Shown here in pieces: positions 18,438 through 27,808 of a DNA stretch of 64,000 bases. Below the pieces are notes generated by a model. That model ran no database searches. It was not told the origin of the DNA and saw nothing but the letters and a program-made list of their open reading frames with translations. Source of the DNA: Sva-07 sp963710625 (GTDB taxonomy: Bacteria > Actinomycetota > Acidimicrobiia > Acidimicrobiales > Ilumatobacteraceae); the NCBI GenBank assembly GCA_963710625.1, contig CAVQBG010000016.1:1-64000 (forward strand), written 5' to 3'. A program made the translations under genes and the position numbers. Numbering within the stretch: position 1 is the first letter of the stretch; each line of letters opens with the position of its first letter.

Positions 18438-19652
18438 GTGACGATGACGGACTCCCGGTACGACGCCGACCTCGTGATCGCGGGGGCCGGCTGCTCGGGT
18501 CTCAGTGCGCTCTGGCATGCGTTGCACAGCGCCGGTCGGAATCGGCGCATCGTGGTGATCGACCGCGACTTCGAGCCGGTCGACGACCGGACGTGGTCGT
18601 TCTGGGGCACGCGTTCGAGCTCCTTTGCCGAACTCGCCGACCGGACCTGGGACCGGGTGCAGGTGCGCTTTCCCGGATGGGAGTCGACGCAGCGGCTCGG
18701 CGGCCCAGGACCGTCGCCGCGGCGCGCGTACATGCGGGTTCGGCGGCGGGACTACGACCGCACGATCCTCGATGAGGCTCGTTGCCGACCCAACGTGCGG
18801 TTCGTCGCCCAGGACATCATCGGCATCGACGACGACAGCACCGTCGGCGTGGTCCAGCTCCCCGAGGGTGAACTCCGCGCCCCCGTCGTGCTGCAGAGTG
18901 CCCGGCTCTCGCCCGCCGCCGGTGACGCGCCGGTGCGGCATCCCCTCCGACAACACTTCGGGGGTTGGGAGGTGCGCACCGAACGGCCGGTGTTCGACCC
19001 GTCGGTCGTCACGCTGATGGACTTCGACACCCGCCAACACGGCGCGACGTCCTTCTTCTACGTCCTGCCGGAGCACCGCGACCGTGCGCTCGTCGAGCAC
19101 ACCATGTTCTCCACCGAAACGCGCAGCACCTGCTTCCACGACGACCAGGTGCGGGCCCGTCTCGACGAGCTGGGCGCCGGCGAGGTCGTCATCGAGCGTC
19201 GTGAGTACGGGGCCATCCCGATGGAGGATCGTGCGCTCACGCAGCGTTGGGGTGACCACGTCTGGAACATCGGCACCGTCGGCGGCATGACCAAGCCGAC
19301 CACCGGCTACACGTTCCAGCGGATCCACGCCCAGACCCGACATCTGGTCGACGCGTGGGCGAGCGGACGCACACTGACACCGCTCGCGGCCGCGCCGTCC
19401 CGGTTCACACTCGCTGACCGTGTGCTGCTCGACATCCTCCATCACCACCCGGAACAGGGGCGCCCCGTGTTCGAGCGCCTGTTCCGCACCACGGCAATCG
19501 ACGACGTGCTCACGTTCCTCGACGAGAACTCCACGTTGGCCGCCGACGCTCGCCTCATGAGCCGCCTCCCGTGGCCGCCGTTCCTGAGGGCGGCTGCGGC
19601 CGAACTCGCGGCCGGCACCACCTCCGCGTTGCGCCGCCGCCTCGCACGATGA
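18438..19652 (+). CDS. crtY: Lycopene cyclase (CrtY/CrtL family)
   Basis: This 404-residue FAD/NAD(P)-dependent enzyme cyclises the ends of lycopene to give beta-carotene. The N-terminal dinucleotide fold is DLVIAGAGCSGLSAL (about 10-24). Family motifs follow: DDRTWSFWG, FFYVLPEHRDRALVEHT, and the C-terminal WNIGTVGGMTKPTTGY, where lycopene cyclases have their G-x-T-KPSTGY signature. Starts at GTG 18438 and ATG 18444 are both possible. Its stop overlaps the blh start by four bases (ATGA), so the beta-carotene made is passed to the cleavage enzyme encoded next. No phytoene synthase or desaturase is in this window. Confidence 0.92.
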   Translation: MTMTDSRYDADLVIAGAGCSGLSALWHALHSAGRNRRIVVIDRDFEPVDDRTWSFWGTRSSSFAELADRTWDRVQVRFPGWESTQRLGGPGPSPRRAYMRVRRRDYDRTILDEARCRPNVRFVAQDIIGIDDDSTVGVVQLPEGELRAPVVLQSARLSPAAGDAPVRHPLRQHFGGWEVRTERPVFDPSVVTLMDFDTRQHGATSFFYVLPEHRDRALVEHTMFSTETRSTCFHDDQVRARLDELGAGEVVIERREYGAIPMEDRALTQRWGDHVWNIGTVGGMTKPTTGYTFQRIHAQTRHLVDAWASGRTLTPLAAAPSRFTLADRVLLDILHHHPEQGRPVFERLFRTTAIDDVLTFLDENSTLAADARLMSRLPWPPFLRAAAAELAAGTTSALRRRLAR

Positions 19653-20629
19653 CCACGGCGCTGCTCGTACCGTCGCCGATCGTCGTCTTCCGTCGGTCCG
19701 GCGCCTTCTGGCCCGTCGTCGCGCTCACCGTGGTCCTCGCCGCGGTCGCATCGGTGTACCCGGCTCCCGACTGGGTCTCGGTCGTCGTGGTGGTCGTGGT
19801 CGTCGCCGCCCTCGGCATCCCGCACGGGGCGGTCGACCACCTCGTTGCGGAGGCGATCGTCAGTCCATCGCAGGCGTCGTCGCGTCGGCGATTCATGCGG
19901 AACTACGTCCTGGCGATGCTCGCCGTCGGGTCGGTCTGGCTCGTGGCGCCAGCGTTCGCGCTCGTCGGCTTCCTGGCGCTGTCGGTCCACCACTTCGGCC
20001 AGTCGGACCTCGCCGACCTCGGACTCCCGGCGACCCGCGCCACCGTGGTGCAGTGGTCTCGTGGACTGCTGCTGGTCGGCCTCCCGCTCGTCGCCCATCT
20101 CGGGGCCGTCAGTCCGGTGATCGAGCGCCTGGGCGGGGGCGACCCGTCGAGCTGGACGTGGCTGGCCGACCGTTCGATGATCGTGGCGACGGTGCTCGTG
20201 GCGCAGCACGTCGCGGCGGGTTGGACGGTCACCCGCGGTCTCGTCAGCCGGTCGACGCTGGGACGCGAGGCGGTCGCCGTTGCAGCGTTGACCGCGTTGT
20301 TCCTGATGGCCGATCCGCTCCTGGCGTTCGCGGTGTACTTCGGGCTGTGGCACTCGCTGACCCATCTCTTCGTTCTCGCCGATGTGCTCGGGACCGGCCC
20401 CGCTCCATTGCGATCGATCCTTCGCCTGGCCGCTCCACTCACCGCCACGTCGGTGGTCGTGCTGGTCCTCGTCGTGCTCGGCGCAGTCGTCGCGGACCGG
20501 GTCGACCTGATCGTGCCCGCTGTGTTCGTGTTCGTCAGCATGTTGACGCTGCCGCACATGGTGACCGTGGAGCGGCTCTGGCGCCGAAGGCGCGTACCGT
20601 GTACCCCGTCCCGCGCGCCGGGACCGTGA
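19649..20629 (+). CDS. blh: Brp/Blh-family beta-carotene 15,15'-dioxygenase
   Basis: This 326-residue multi-helix membrane enzyme cleaves beta-carotene into two retinals. The conserved histidines thought to hold the iron are visible in GIPHGAVDHLVAE, VHHFGQSD, QHVAAGW, LWHSLTHLF and LPHMV. About eight hydrophobic segments are present. It is translationally coupled to crtY. The product retinal is the chromophore of microbial rhodopsins, and a heliorhodopsin gene lies at 60.2-61.0 kb. Confidence 0.92.
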   Translation: MTTALLVPSPIVVFRRSGAFWPVVALTVVLAAVASVYPAPDWVSVVVVVVVVAALGIPHGAVDHLVAEAIVSPSQASSRRRFMRNYVLAMLAVGSVWLVAPAFALVGFLALSVHHFGQSDLADLGLPATRATVVQWSRGLLLVGLPLVAHLGAVSPVIERLGGGDPSSWTWLADRSMIVATVLVAQHVAAGWTVTRGLVSRSTLGREAVAVAALTALFLMADPLLAFAVYFGLWHSLTHLFVLADVLGTGPAPLRSILRLAAPLTATSVVVLVLVVLGAVVADRVDLIVPAVFVFVSMLTLPHMVTVERLWRRRRVPCTPSRAPGP

Positions 20630-20663
20630 GTTCGGCAGCACCGCTGCCGGGAAAGGACAGACC

Positions 20664-21149
20664 ATGACCGACACCCGCTCTCCCGCGATCGACATCGGCA
20701 TCCCCGAGGAGACCCGACTGGAGATCGCCACCGAGCTCGGTCGGCTCCTCGCCGACACCTACACGCTCTACCTCAAGACGCACAACTACCACTGGAACGT
20801 CACGGGGCCGATGTTCAACACGCTGCACCTGATGTTCGAGGTGCAGTACAACGAGCTCTGGCTGGCCATCGACCTAATCGCCGAGCGGATCCGTTCGCTC
20901 GGGGAGTTCGCCCCCGGCAGCTACGCCCAGTTCGCAGCGTTGTCCTCGATCGCCGAAGCCGACGGCATTCCGTCAGCCGACGAGATGCTTGCCGACCTCG
21001 TCGCCGGCCACGAGGCGGTCGCACGGACCGCTCGGGCCGGCTTCGCGGTCGCCGACGCAGCGAGCGATCAGCCCACGGCCGACCTGATCACGCAGCGCCT
21101 CCAGGTGCACGAGAAGACCGCCTGGATGCTGCGCTCGATGCTGGCCTGA
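20664..21149 (+). CDS. dps: Dps-family ferritin-like DNA-protection protein
   Basis: This is a 161-residue four-helix protein. The Dps ferroxidase signature is clear: LYLKTHNYHWNVTGPMF (about 37-53), then an ExxxxLxxxIDLIAERIRSLG segment with the inter-subunit iron ligands. Dps 12-mers oxidise and store iron and protect DNA from peroxide. It is 34 bases downstream of blh on the same strand, so it is likely in one light/oxidative-stress transcript. Confidence 0.92.
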   Translation: MTDTRSPAIDIGIPEETRLEIATELGRLLADTYTLYLKTHNYHWNVTGPMFNTLHLMFEVQYNELWLAIDLIAERIRSLGEFAPGSYAQFAALSSIAEADGIPSADEMLADLVAGHEAVARTARAGFAVADAASDQPTADLITQRLQVHEKTAWMLRSMLA

Positions 21150-21160
21150 CGGGGGTCGCC

Positions 21161-21736
21161 GTGAACCCCGATGTGGATGCCTACGTCGCTCGGTCGCAGC
21201 AGTGGCCGGACGAGATCTCCGCCCTGCGCCCGATCCTGGTGGGCGCCGGGCTCGACGAGGAGATCAAGTGGGCGAAGCCCTGCTACTCCCACGACGGCAA
21301 GAACATCGTGATCGTCCAGGAGATGAAGGACTTCCTCGCACTCATGTTCTTCAAGGGTGCCCTGATGGACGACCCGGCCGGCGTACTCGTGGCGCAGGGC
21401 CCGAACTCGCGCTCGGCGCTTCGCATGGAATTCACCTCGGTCGACGACGTCACCGATCGAGCCGACACGATCGCGGCGTACATCGACAACGCGATCGCTG
21501 TCGAGGAGGCGGGCCTCGAGGTCGGCCCGGCGCCCGAGGTCGTGTTCGTCGACGAGCTCCGGCAGCGTCTCGATCAGGACCCGGCGTTCCGGGCTGCGTT
21601 CGAGGCGCTCACCCCCGGTCGGCAACGGGAGTACAACCTGTACTTCTCCGATGCGAAGCAGGCGTCGACCCGGGCGTCCCGGGTGGAGAAGTACGCAATG
21701 AAGATCCTCGACGGCAAGGGATTCCGCGACCGGTAA
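21161..21736 (+). CDS. YdeI/OmdA family protein (DUF1801-type)
   Basis: This 191-residue protein has a DUF1801-like N-terminal domain with EIKWAKPCYSHDGKNIVIVQ, and the YdeI C-terminal helical tail GRQREYNLYFSDAKQ...KYAMKILDGKG. The biochemical role of the family is unclear. It starts at GTG, 11 bases after the dps stop and behind GGGGGT, so it is probably the last gene of the operon. Confidence 0.85.
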   Translation: MNPDVDAYVARSQQWPDEISALRPILVGAGLDEEIKWAKPCYSHDGKNIVIVQEMKDFLALMFFKGALMDDPAGVLVAQGPNSRSALRMEFTSVDDVTDRADTIAAYIDNAIAVEEAGLEVGPAPEVVFVDELRQRLDQDPAFRAAFEALTPGRQREYNLYFSDAKQASTRASRVEKYAMKILDGKGFRDR

Positions 21737-21761
21737 CGGTTGAGCCGGTCGGCGACGAGCG

Positions 21762-22772
21762 TCAGGATGCGGCGGCGACGAGCCAGGCGGTCACCACGAC
21801 GACGAACGCGAGCAGGATCGCCTCGGCGGTCACCGTCGAGCGGACCGATCGGTGCAGGACCTCGTCGTCGGGGTCGCGTTCGAGCGCCGGCATCAGCCGG
21901 AAGTGGTTGTAGGCGCCGGCGAACATCGCCAGGCCCGCTGCGGCCGACTTCAGCAGGAAGGTCTGGCCCCACTGCGTCGAGGTCAGTTCGCCGAACGAGT
22001 CGAGGATGGCGACGGCCATCACGAAGCCGGCGGCGACGACGGCGCCGAGCACCACGCTCGCCACCGCCGAGAACCTCACGACCAAGCCGAGCGAATCGGT
22101 TGGCAGGGATCGGCGGTGCCGCGACCACAGCACGACGGCCATCGTGACGACGCCACCGACCCAGACCGACCCGGCAACGACGTGGATGCTGTTGGCGAGA
22201 GCATGGAGAACTCGGAATCCCTTGGTGACGGTGTGGCCGTCGAACCAGAACGAGATGATCGCCAGACCGATGCCGACGAACGCGAGCCGCGACGATCGGT
22301 CGGGCACCCATCGGCGCACGACCGGTCGATCGGTGCCGCTGCCCGCCGAGCGACGAGTCGAGGTGTCGACATCGAGTTCCGCAGTGGACGGCGTGGCGGC
22401 TGCCGACAGCGAGCGGGTGCGCCTGCGGATCGGGACCGTCGTGGCGACGAGCCCGACGGCGAGTGCGACACCGGCGACGGCTCGCACTGCGGTGGCGGCT
22501 CCGGCCGACGAGGTCCATGCTGTGAGGAGCGACTCGTTGCCGATGCGTGCGACGCCGAGGTACTCCGACAGCGCGCCGACCACGAGGACCCCACCGAGGA
22601 TCCGAACGGCTGCGATCAGTGAGCCGATCTCCTCGAGCGACCCGCGCAGGGTGGTGGCCGCGAACGCGAGCGCACCGATGCCGAGCACGATCGCCGCGAT
22701 GCTGATCAGTCGGCCGAGCCGGGCCAGTGACTCACCCGGTGTCGACTGGTCGACCTGCAGGAACTCGTCCAT
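21762..22772 (-). CDS. copD: CopD-domain copper membrane protein
   Basis: This is a 336-residue polytopic membrane protein. The C-terminal half is a CopD domain: helices with GFRVLHALANSIHVVAGSVWVGG (His residues in membrane), a QTFLLKSAAAG segment and NHFRLMPALERD. The N-terminal half has additional helices separated by a Ser/Thr/Arg linker. CopD proteins move copper across the inner membrane in partnership with CopC. The ATG at 22772 has GGAG about 8 bases upstream and lies inside the 3' end of copC (41-base overlap). Confidence 0.85.
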   Translation of the reverse strand: MDEFLQVDQSTPGESLARLGRLISIAAIVLGIGALAFAATTLRGSLEEIGSLIAAVRILGGVLVVGALSEYLGVARIGNESLLTAWTSSAGAATAVRAVAGVALAVGLVATTVPIRRRTRSLSAAATPSTAELDVDTSTRRSAGSGTDRPVVRRWVPDRSSRLAFVGIGLAIISFWFDGHTVTKGFRVLHALANSIHVVAGSVWVGGVVTMAVVLWSRHRRSLPTDSLGLVVRFSAVASVVLGAVVAAGFVMAVAILDSFGELTSTQWGQTFLLKSAAAGLAMFAGAYNHFRLMPALERDPDDEVLHRSVRSTVTAEAILLAFVVVVTAWLVAAAS

Positions 22773-23247
22773 GCGCGCCATCTCCCTCGGCCGGCATCGT
22801 TGACGTGTCGTCGGTGACTCTGGCCGTGGCTGCATCGCCGACCGTGAACGCGAAACTGCCCTCGATCGGATGGGCATCGCCGGCGCGGACGCTCCAGCGC
22901 ACGCCGACCTCGCCGCCCGCGAGGGCAGGCTCGAAGCCGAGCCGGAACACCCGCCCGTCGTCGGTCGTGACCGTCGACGGTTCGCGGATCTGGCCGGCAG
23001 GGTCGAGAACGACGAATCCGTCGCCGGCCTCGGTGGAGGGGTTGGTGAACTCGATCAGGATCTCGCTGACGGGTTCGGCAACCGTCGATCCGTTCGTCGG
23101 AGTCGACCCCACGAAGCTCGTGTGTGCGCTGACCGGCGACGCGCCCGTGGCGATGCCGAGCGCAGCCAGCACGATGCCGATGAGCGCACCGATGAGAATC
23201 CCTCGGCCCGGCCGAACGCCTGCGAGTTGGCTGACTGGCGCCCACAT
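22732..23247 (-). CDS. copC: CopC-domain copper-binding exported protein
   Basis: This is 171 residues. The N-terminal hydrophobic signal (about 16-42) ends in SAHTSF, so the mature protein would begin with the copper-binding His of CopC. The seven-stranded CopC domain follows, with STPTNGSTV, the EFTNPS segment and DAHPIEGSFAFTV near the end (the second copper-site His/Asp pair). A polar tail ends the protein. Start: ATG with AGGGTGGA upstream. It is co-transcribed with copD and divergent from the copper ATPase. Confidence 0.88.
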   Translation of the reverse strand: MWAPVSQLAGVRPGRGILIGALIGIVLAALGIATGASPVSAHTSFVGSTPTNGSTVAEPVSEILIEFTNPSTEAGDGFVVLDPAGQIREPSTVTTDDGRVFRLGFEPALAGGEVGVRWSVRAGDAHPIEGSFAFTVGDAATARVTDDTSTMPAEGDGAHGRVPAGRPVDTG

Positions 23248-23420
23248 GGCATTCCACCCTACGGAGTGGAACGACGTCGGTCTCGTCGGCGGGTACCGGA
23301 GACGTCAGGTGGCGTGTCCCGGTGTGGGCGCCGGCAGGTTTCCGTGACGAGCGCAGCGGGCAGCCTCCTCCCCGTGCCGAGTGGGTTGACCTTCCATTCG
23401 GCTGGAAGGTGTACAAGGGG

Positions 23421-25487
23421 ATGATGAAGACGGAGTCGGCGACGCACGTGGCATCGGGGGGACACCACGACCACGGTGGGCACTCCCGAAGCGATCAGCA
23501 CGCCGCCCACGACAAGCACGCGGGACACGACCCGGACATGTTCCGCCGCCTGTTCTGGTGGAACCTGCTGCTCGCCGTCCCCGTCCTGATCTTCTCCGAG
23601 CAGATCCAGGAGTGGTTCGGGTACTCGATCGACGGTGCCTGGGCCGCGTGGCCGGCGCCTGTGATCGGCACGATCATCTTCCTCTGGGGCGGGCAACCAT
23701 TCCTGAAGGGCGGCCTCGACGAGGTCCGCAACCGGCAGCCGGGGATGATGTTGCTGATCTCGTTGGCGATCACGGTCGCCTACGTCTCGTCGCTCGCGGC
23801 ATCCCTCGGATGGGGTGAGCTGAACTTCTGGTGGGAACTCGCGGCCCTGATCGTCGTGATGCTGTTGGGTCACTGGCAGGAGATGAAGGCGATCGGCCAG
23901 GCCCAGGGGGCGCTCGCTGCACTCGCAGAACTTCTTCCCGACACCGCCGAGCGCATCGTCGCCGACGGTACCGAGGAGGTTGCGATCGGCGACCTCGCCG
24001 TCGATGACGTCGTCCTCGTCCGTCCCGGCGGCCGCGTCCCCGCAGACGGCGACATCGTCGATGGTGACGCCAGCTTCGACGAGTCGATGATCACGGGCGA
24101 GTCCCGCTCGGTGCACCGCTCGGTCGGTGACCACGTCGTGGCCGGAACCGTGTCGACGGACTCGTCGGTGCGGGTGCGCATCGACGCCGTCGGTGACGAC
24201 ACCGCACTCGCCGGCATCCAGCGACTCGTCGGCGACGCGCAGTCGTCGCAGTCTCGAACGCAGGACCTGGCCGACCGTGCTGCCGCCGCACTGTTCTACG
24301 TCGCGGTCGGTGCCGCGGTGGCGACGATGGTGGTGTGGACCGTCCTCGGCGAGCCCTCCGAGGGGGTGATCCGGATGGTCACGGTGCTCGTCATCGCCTG
24401 CCCACACGCACTCGGTCTGGCGATCCCGCTGGTGATCTCGATCTCCACAGCGACGGCGGCGAGGGCCGGCATCCTCGTGAAGAACCGGCGCGCACTCGAG
24501 CGGATGCGGACCGTCGACGTCGTGCTGTTCGACAAGACCGGCACGCTGACACGTGGCAACCACGCCGTCGTCGACGTCGAGGCGGTCGAGGGCATCGCCC
24601 CCGACGACGTGGTCGCACTGGCTGCAGCAGCCGAGGAGGAAAGTGAACATCCCGTTGCTCGAGCGATCCGCCGCGCCGCCGAGGACCGCCACCTGACCGT
24701 CGGGGTTCCGACGGAGTTCGAGTCGGTGACCGGTCGCGGTGTGATCGCGCGGGTCGACGACACCGCGGTGGCGGTCGGAGGCCCGGCGATGCTGGAACAT
24801 CTCGAGGTGACCGAACCCTCGGAGTTGGGCGCAGTGACCGAAGGGTGGCGCGCCGGTGGAGGGTCCGTCCTGTACGTCGTTGCCGACGGCGAGGTGATCG
24901 GCGCGCTCACGGAAGCCGACGAGGTCCGACCCGAGTCGGCCATCGCCGTTCGCGAGCTGCACGATCGCGGGGTCAGCGTGGCGATGATCACCGGTGACGC
25001 TCAGCAGGTCGCCGACTCGGTGGCGGACATGCTCGAGATCGACGAGGTCTTCGCTCAGGTGCTTCCCGAGGACAAGGACGCCAAGGTCGCGGCACTCCAG
25101 CAACGTGGCCAGGCCGTCGCGATGGTCGGCGACGGGGTCAACGACGCCCCTGCGCTGGCGCGGGCCGATGTCGGCATTGCGATCGGCGCCGGCACCGACG
25201 TCGCCATCGAGTCGGCGGGTGTGGTCCTCGCATCGAGCGATCCGCGAGCCGTCAGTGGAGTGATCGACCTGTCTCGGGCGAGCTACCGCAAGATGGTCCA
25301 GAACCTCGTGTGGGCGACGGGCTACAACCTGGTCGCCATCCCGGTGGCGGCCGGCGTCTTCGAGTTCGCCGGCCTGACGATGTCGCCCGCAGTCGCCGCC
25401 GTCGCAATGAGCCTGTCGACGATCATCGTCGCCGCGAACGCCCAACTCCTCCGGCGGCTGGACCTCCGGCGTGACGAGGTGTCCTGA
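23421..25487 (+). CDS. copB: CopB-type (P1B-3) copper-transporting ATPase
   Basis: This 688-residue P-type ATPase pumps copper out of the cytoplasm. It has a His-rich N-terminus (HHDHGGH...HAAHDKHAGHD) in place of CxxC domains. The intramembrane metal motif is CPH (IACPHALGLAIP) rather than CPC, which marks the P1B-3/CopB group. The phosphorylation motif DKTGT is at about residue 370, with TGE in the actuator domain and the hinge MVGDGVNDAPALARAD. Of the two adjacent ATGs the first is used (AAGGGG just upstream). It is divergent from copC-copD, which gives a compact copper-handling locus. Confidence 0.93.
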   Translation: MMKTESATHVASGGHHDHGGHSRSDQHAAHDKHAGHDPDMFRRLFWWNLLLAVPVLIFSEQIQEWFGYSIDGAWAAWPAPVIGTIIFLWGGQPFLKGGLDEVRNRQPGMMLLISLAITVAYVSSLAASLGWGELNFWWELAALIVVMLLGHWQEMKAIGQAQGALAALAELLPDTAERIVADGTEEVAIGDLAVDDVVLVRPGGRVPADGDIVDGDASFDESMITGESRSVHRSVGDHVVAGTVSTDSSVRVRIDAVGDDTALAGIQRLVGDAQSSQSRTQDLADRAAAALFYVAVGAAVATMVVWTVLGEPSEGVIRMVTVLVIACPHALGLAIPLVISISTATAARAGILVKNRRALERMRTVDVVLFDKTGTLTRGNHAVVDVEAVEGIAPDDVVALAAAAEEESEHPVARAIRRAAEDRHLTVGVPTEFESVTGRGVIARVDDTAVAVGGPAMLEHLEVTEPSELGAVTEGWRAGGGSVLYVVADGEVIGALTEADEVRPESAIAVRELHDRGVSVAMITGDAQQVADSVADMLEIDEVFAQVLPEDKDAKVAALQQRGQAVAMVGDGVNDAPALARADVGIAIGAGTDVAIESAGVVLASSDPRAVSGVIDLSRASYRKMVQNLVWATGYNLVAIPVAAGVFEFAGLTMSPAVAAVAMSLSTIIVAANAQLLRRLDLRRDEVS

Positions 25488-25498
25488 CTCAGTGCTCG

Positions 25499-26890
25499 TC
25501 AGGACCGCGGTCGGGCGGCGAATTCGCGGCTGCCGTCGGTGAGAACCCGACGCAGCGTCGACTCGATGAACGCGAACTCCTCCTCGCCGGCGATCAGCGG
25601 AGGCGAGAGCGTGATCACCGGTTCGCCGCGATCGTCGGCGCGGCAGATCAGGCCGGCTTCGAACAGCCGGGGCGACAGGTAGCCGCGCAGCAGCCAGTCG
25701 GCAGTCTCGTCGTCGAACGTGCCGCGGGTCGCCTGGTCGGTCACGAGCTCGATCGCGAGGAAGTAGCCGTCGCCGCGCACGTCGCCGACCAGCGGGATGT
25801 CGCGCAGGCCGTCGATCAGCGACTTGAAGCGGTCCTCGTTGGCGAGCACGTGCCCGCACAGGTCCTCGCGTTCGAACACGTCGAGGTTTGCGTTGGCGAC
25901 CGCGCACGACACCGGGTGGGCACCGAACGTCTGACCCTGCAGGAACGCCCCGGGAGCGTCGAGGAACGGCTCGGCGATCCGGTCGCTGATCATCACGCCG
26001 CCGAGCGGCGAGTAGCCGCTGGTGACGCCCTTCGCGAACGTGATCATGTCGGGTTGGTAGCCGTAGCGCAGGCTGCCGAACATGTGCCCGAAACGACCGA
26101 ACGCGCTGATCACCTCGTCGCTGACGAGCAGCACCCCGTAGTGGTCGCAGATCTCGCGGACGCGAGCCCAGTAGCCCTCGGAAGGCACGAAGGCGCCGCC
26201 GGTGTTCTGGACCGGCTCCATGAACACCGCCGCCACGGTGTCCGGGCCCTCCATCTCGATGCGCAACGCGAGATCGTCGGCGCACCGCAGCGTGCAGGCA
26301 TCGAGATGCATGCAGTCGCCACAGCGGTACCGGTACGGCGTCTGCACCTTCACCGCGCCCGGCACGAGCGGTTCGAAGACCGACTTGATCGACGGCACGC
26401 CGGTGAGGCTGAGCGCTCCGAGCGAGGTCCCGTGATAGGAGAGGTAGCGCGAGATGAGCTTCGTGCGCATCGGCTCGCCGCGGAGTTTCCAGTACTGGCG
26501 TGACAGCTTGATCGCGGTCTCGACGGCATCGCCGCCCGACGGCGTGAAGAAGACCCGTTGGAGGTCGCCGGGCGCCATCGCCGCCAGTCGCTCGGCCAAG
26601 CGGGCCGCGGGCTCGTGGGCGAACCCCCACACCGGGAAGTACGCGAGGGCGGCCGCCTGCTCGCGGGCGGCGTCGGCGAGTTCGGCTCTCCCGTGCCCCA
26701 CCTGCACCGTGAAGAGCCCCGACAGCCCGTCGAGGTACCGGTTGCCCTCCTCGTCCCAGACGTAACACCCTTCCCCTCGGACGATCACCGGGGTCCCGCC
26801 CGCCTGCGGGCGAAGCGGCGTGAAGTGCATCCAGAGGTGGCGATGCGCGGCCTCGGAGATCGACGTCGGTACGGATTCGTGGGCCGTCAT
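25499..26890 (-). CDS. Class III PLP-dependent aminotransferase
   Basis: This 463-residue enzyme is of the omega-amino-acid:pyruvate type. Visible features are FTPSGGDAVETAIKLSRQYW (cofactor phosphate loop), SDEVISAFGRFG with the PLP-binding Asp, and MITFAKGVTSGYSPLGG with the Schiff-base Lys. A Cys-rich insertion (CGDC...CTLRC, about 195-208) is less usual and could bind a metal. The ATG overlaps the stop of the upstream thioesterase-like gene (ATGA), so they form an operon. The amine substrate is not evident. Confidence 0.9.
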   Translation of the reverse strand: MTAHESVPTSISEAAHRHLWMHFTPLRPQAGGTPVIVRGEGCYVWDEEGNRYLDGLSGLFTVQVGHGRAELADAAREQAAALAYFPVWGFAHEPAARLAERLAAMAPGDLQRVFFTPSGGDAVETAIKLSRQYWKLRGEPMRTKLISRYLSYHGTSLGALSLTGVPSIKSVFEPLVPGAVKVQTPYRYRCGDCMHLDACTLRCADDLALRIEMEGPDTVAAVFMEPVQNTGGAFVPSEGYWARVREICDHYGVLLVSDEVISAFGRFGHMFGSLRYGYQPDMITFAKGVTSGYSPLGGVMISDRIAEPFLDAPGAFLQGQTFGAHPVSCAVANANLDVFEREDLCGHVLANEDRFKSLIDGLRDIPLVGDVRGDGYFLAIELVTDQATRGTFDDETADWLLRGYLSPRLFEAGLICRADDRGEPVITLSPPLIAGEEEFAFIESTLRRVLTDGSREFAARPRS

Positions 26891-27603
26891 CGATCCGAAC
26901 CGTTCCCGTCGCGGGAGCCGGTGTCGACGCCGGGGTCGAACTGGCTCGGGTCGATCGCGATGAACGTTGCCGTCGATCGCGCCAGCACCTGTCCGGTGGC
27001 CTCGAGGGTCAGCTCGCCGGTCATGTGCAGCTTGCGGCCGTCGCGCCGGTCGAGCCGGGTGCGGCACTGCAGCGGTTCGCCGATCGGGACGCCGGCTTCG
27101 TACCGCATCCAGAGTTCACCGGTGAACGCGGACTGGGCGTGGAGCTGCAGCACGAACCCGAAGACGTCGTCGAACAGCGCAGCCACAATGCCACCGTGGC
27201 TGCGCCCGGGTGCGCCCTCGTGGGCCACGCGCAGCGTCAGGGACGCCACCGCCTCGTCGCCCTCCCGGCGGACCTCGATGTCGAGACCCCACGGGCTCGC
27301 CCTGCCGGAGACGGGACGTTCGTCGTACGACGTCATCACCGATCCATCGGGCTCCGGCCCGTCGAACTGACCGTCGCGTCGCACCTCGCTGCGCGAACGG
27401 GGGGCGCCGTCGTCGAGTCGAGCGGTCAAGCCGTCGAGCGAGTGCGTGACCTCCTCGAGGACGCCGATCGCAGCGTGGTGGCCCACGAGCGCATGTCCGA
27501 TGTCTCGGATCGCACGTCCGGCTTCGGCGCGCGCCTCGCCCACCTGATCCGGATGGTCGTCCTGGGCGACGTGAACCAGCGGGTCGAAGTGGGCGTCGGA
27601 CAC
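26887..27603 (-). CDS. Hotdog-fold thioesterase (PaaI-like)
   Basis: This is 238 residues. An N-terminal helical extension of about 95 residues is followed by a hotdog domain with the PaaI/4HBT motif HGGIVAALFDDVFGFV and a trailing strand pair. Such enzymes hydrolyse acyl-CoA thioesters. It starts at GTG behind TAGGGT and overlaps the aminotransferase by four bases. Together they hint at catabolism of an amine through a CoA-bound acid; this is inference. Confidence 0.82.
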   Translation of the reverse strand: MSDAHFDPLVHVAQDDHPDQVGEARAEAGRAIRDIGHALVGHHAAIGVLEEVTHSLDGLTARLDDGAPRSRSEVRRDGQFDGPEPDGSVMTSYDERPVSGRASPWGLDIEVRREGDEAVASLTLRVAHEGAPGRSHGGIVAALFDDVFGFVLQLHAQSAFTGELWMRYEAGVPIGEPLQCRTRLDRRDGRKLHMTGELTLEATGQVLARSTATFIAIDPSQFDPGVDTGSRDGNGSDR

Positions 27604-27808
27604 GGTGCCGACCCTAGGTGCGTCGTGGCGCGCCGGCGAAGCGCGGGGACCGCGGCGGTTCCGCTGCTTCATCGGAACTTCATCCTGACCGCGATGAGCG
27701 CTTCACGACATGAGGGTTGTCTGGAAGGTGCAAAGACGACAGATCCGACGGATCCGGAGAATCGCTCCGGCAACACCGACGGCTCGAGACACTCGGAAAG
27801 GAGTGGTC

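Noticed and set aside
23259..26768. A 1169-codon open frame antisense to the copper ATPase and aminotransferase
   Set aside because: It is a shadow frame produced by GC-rich codon bias; the translated sequence is Arg/Asp/His-rich with no domain, and the opposite strand has a complete P-type ATPase.
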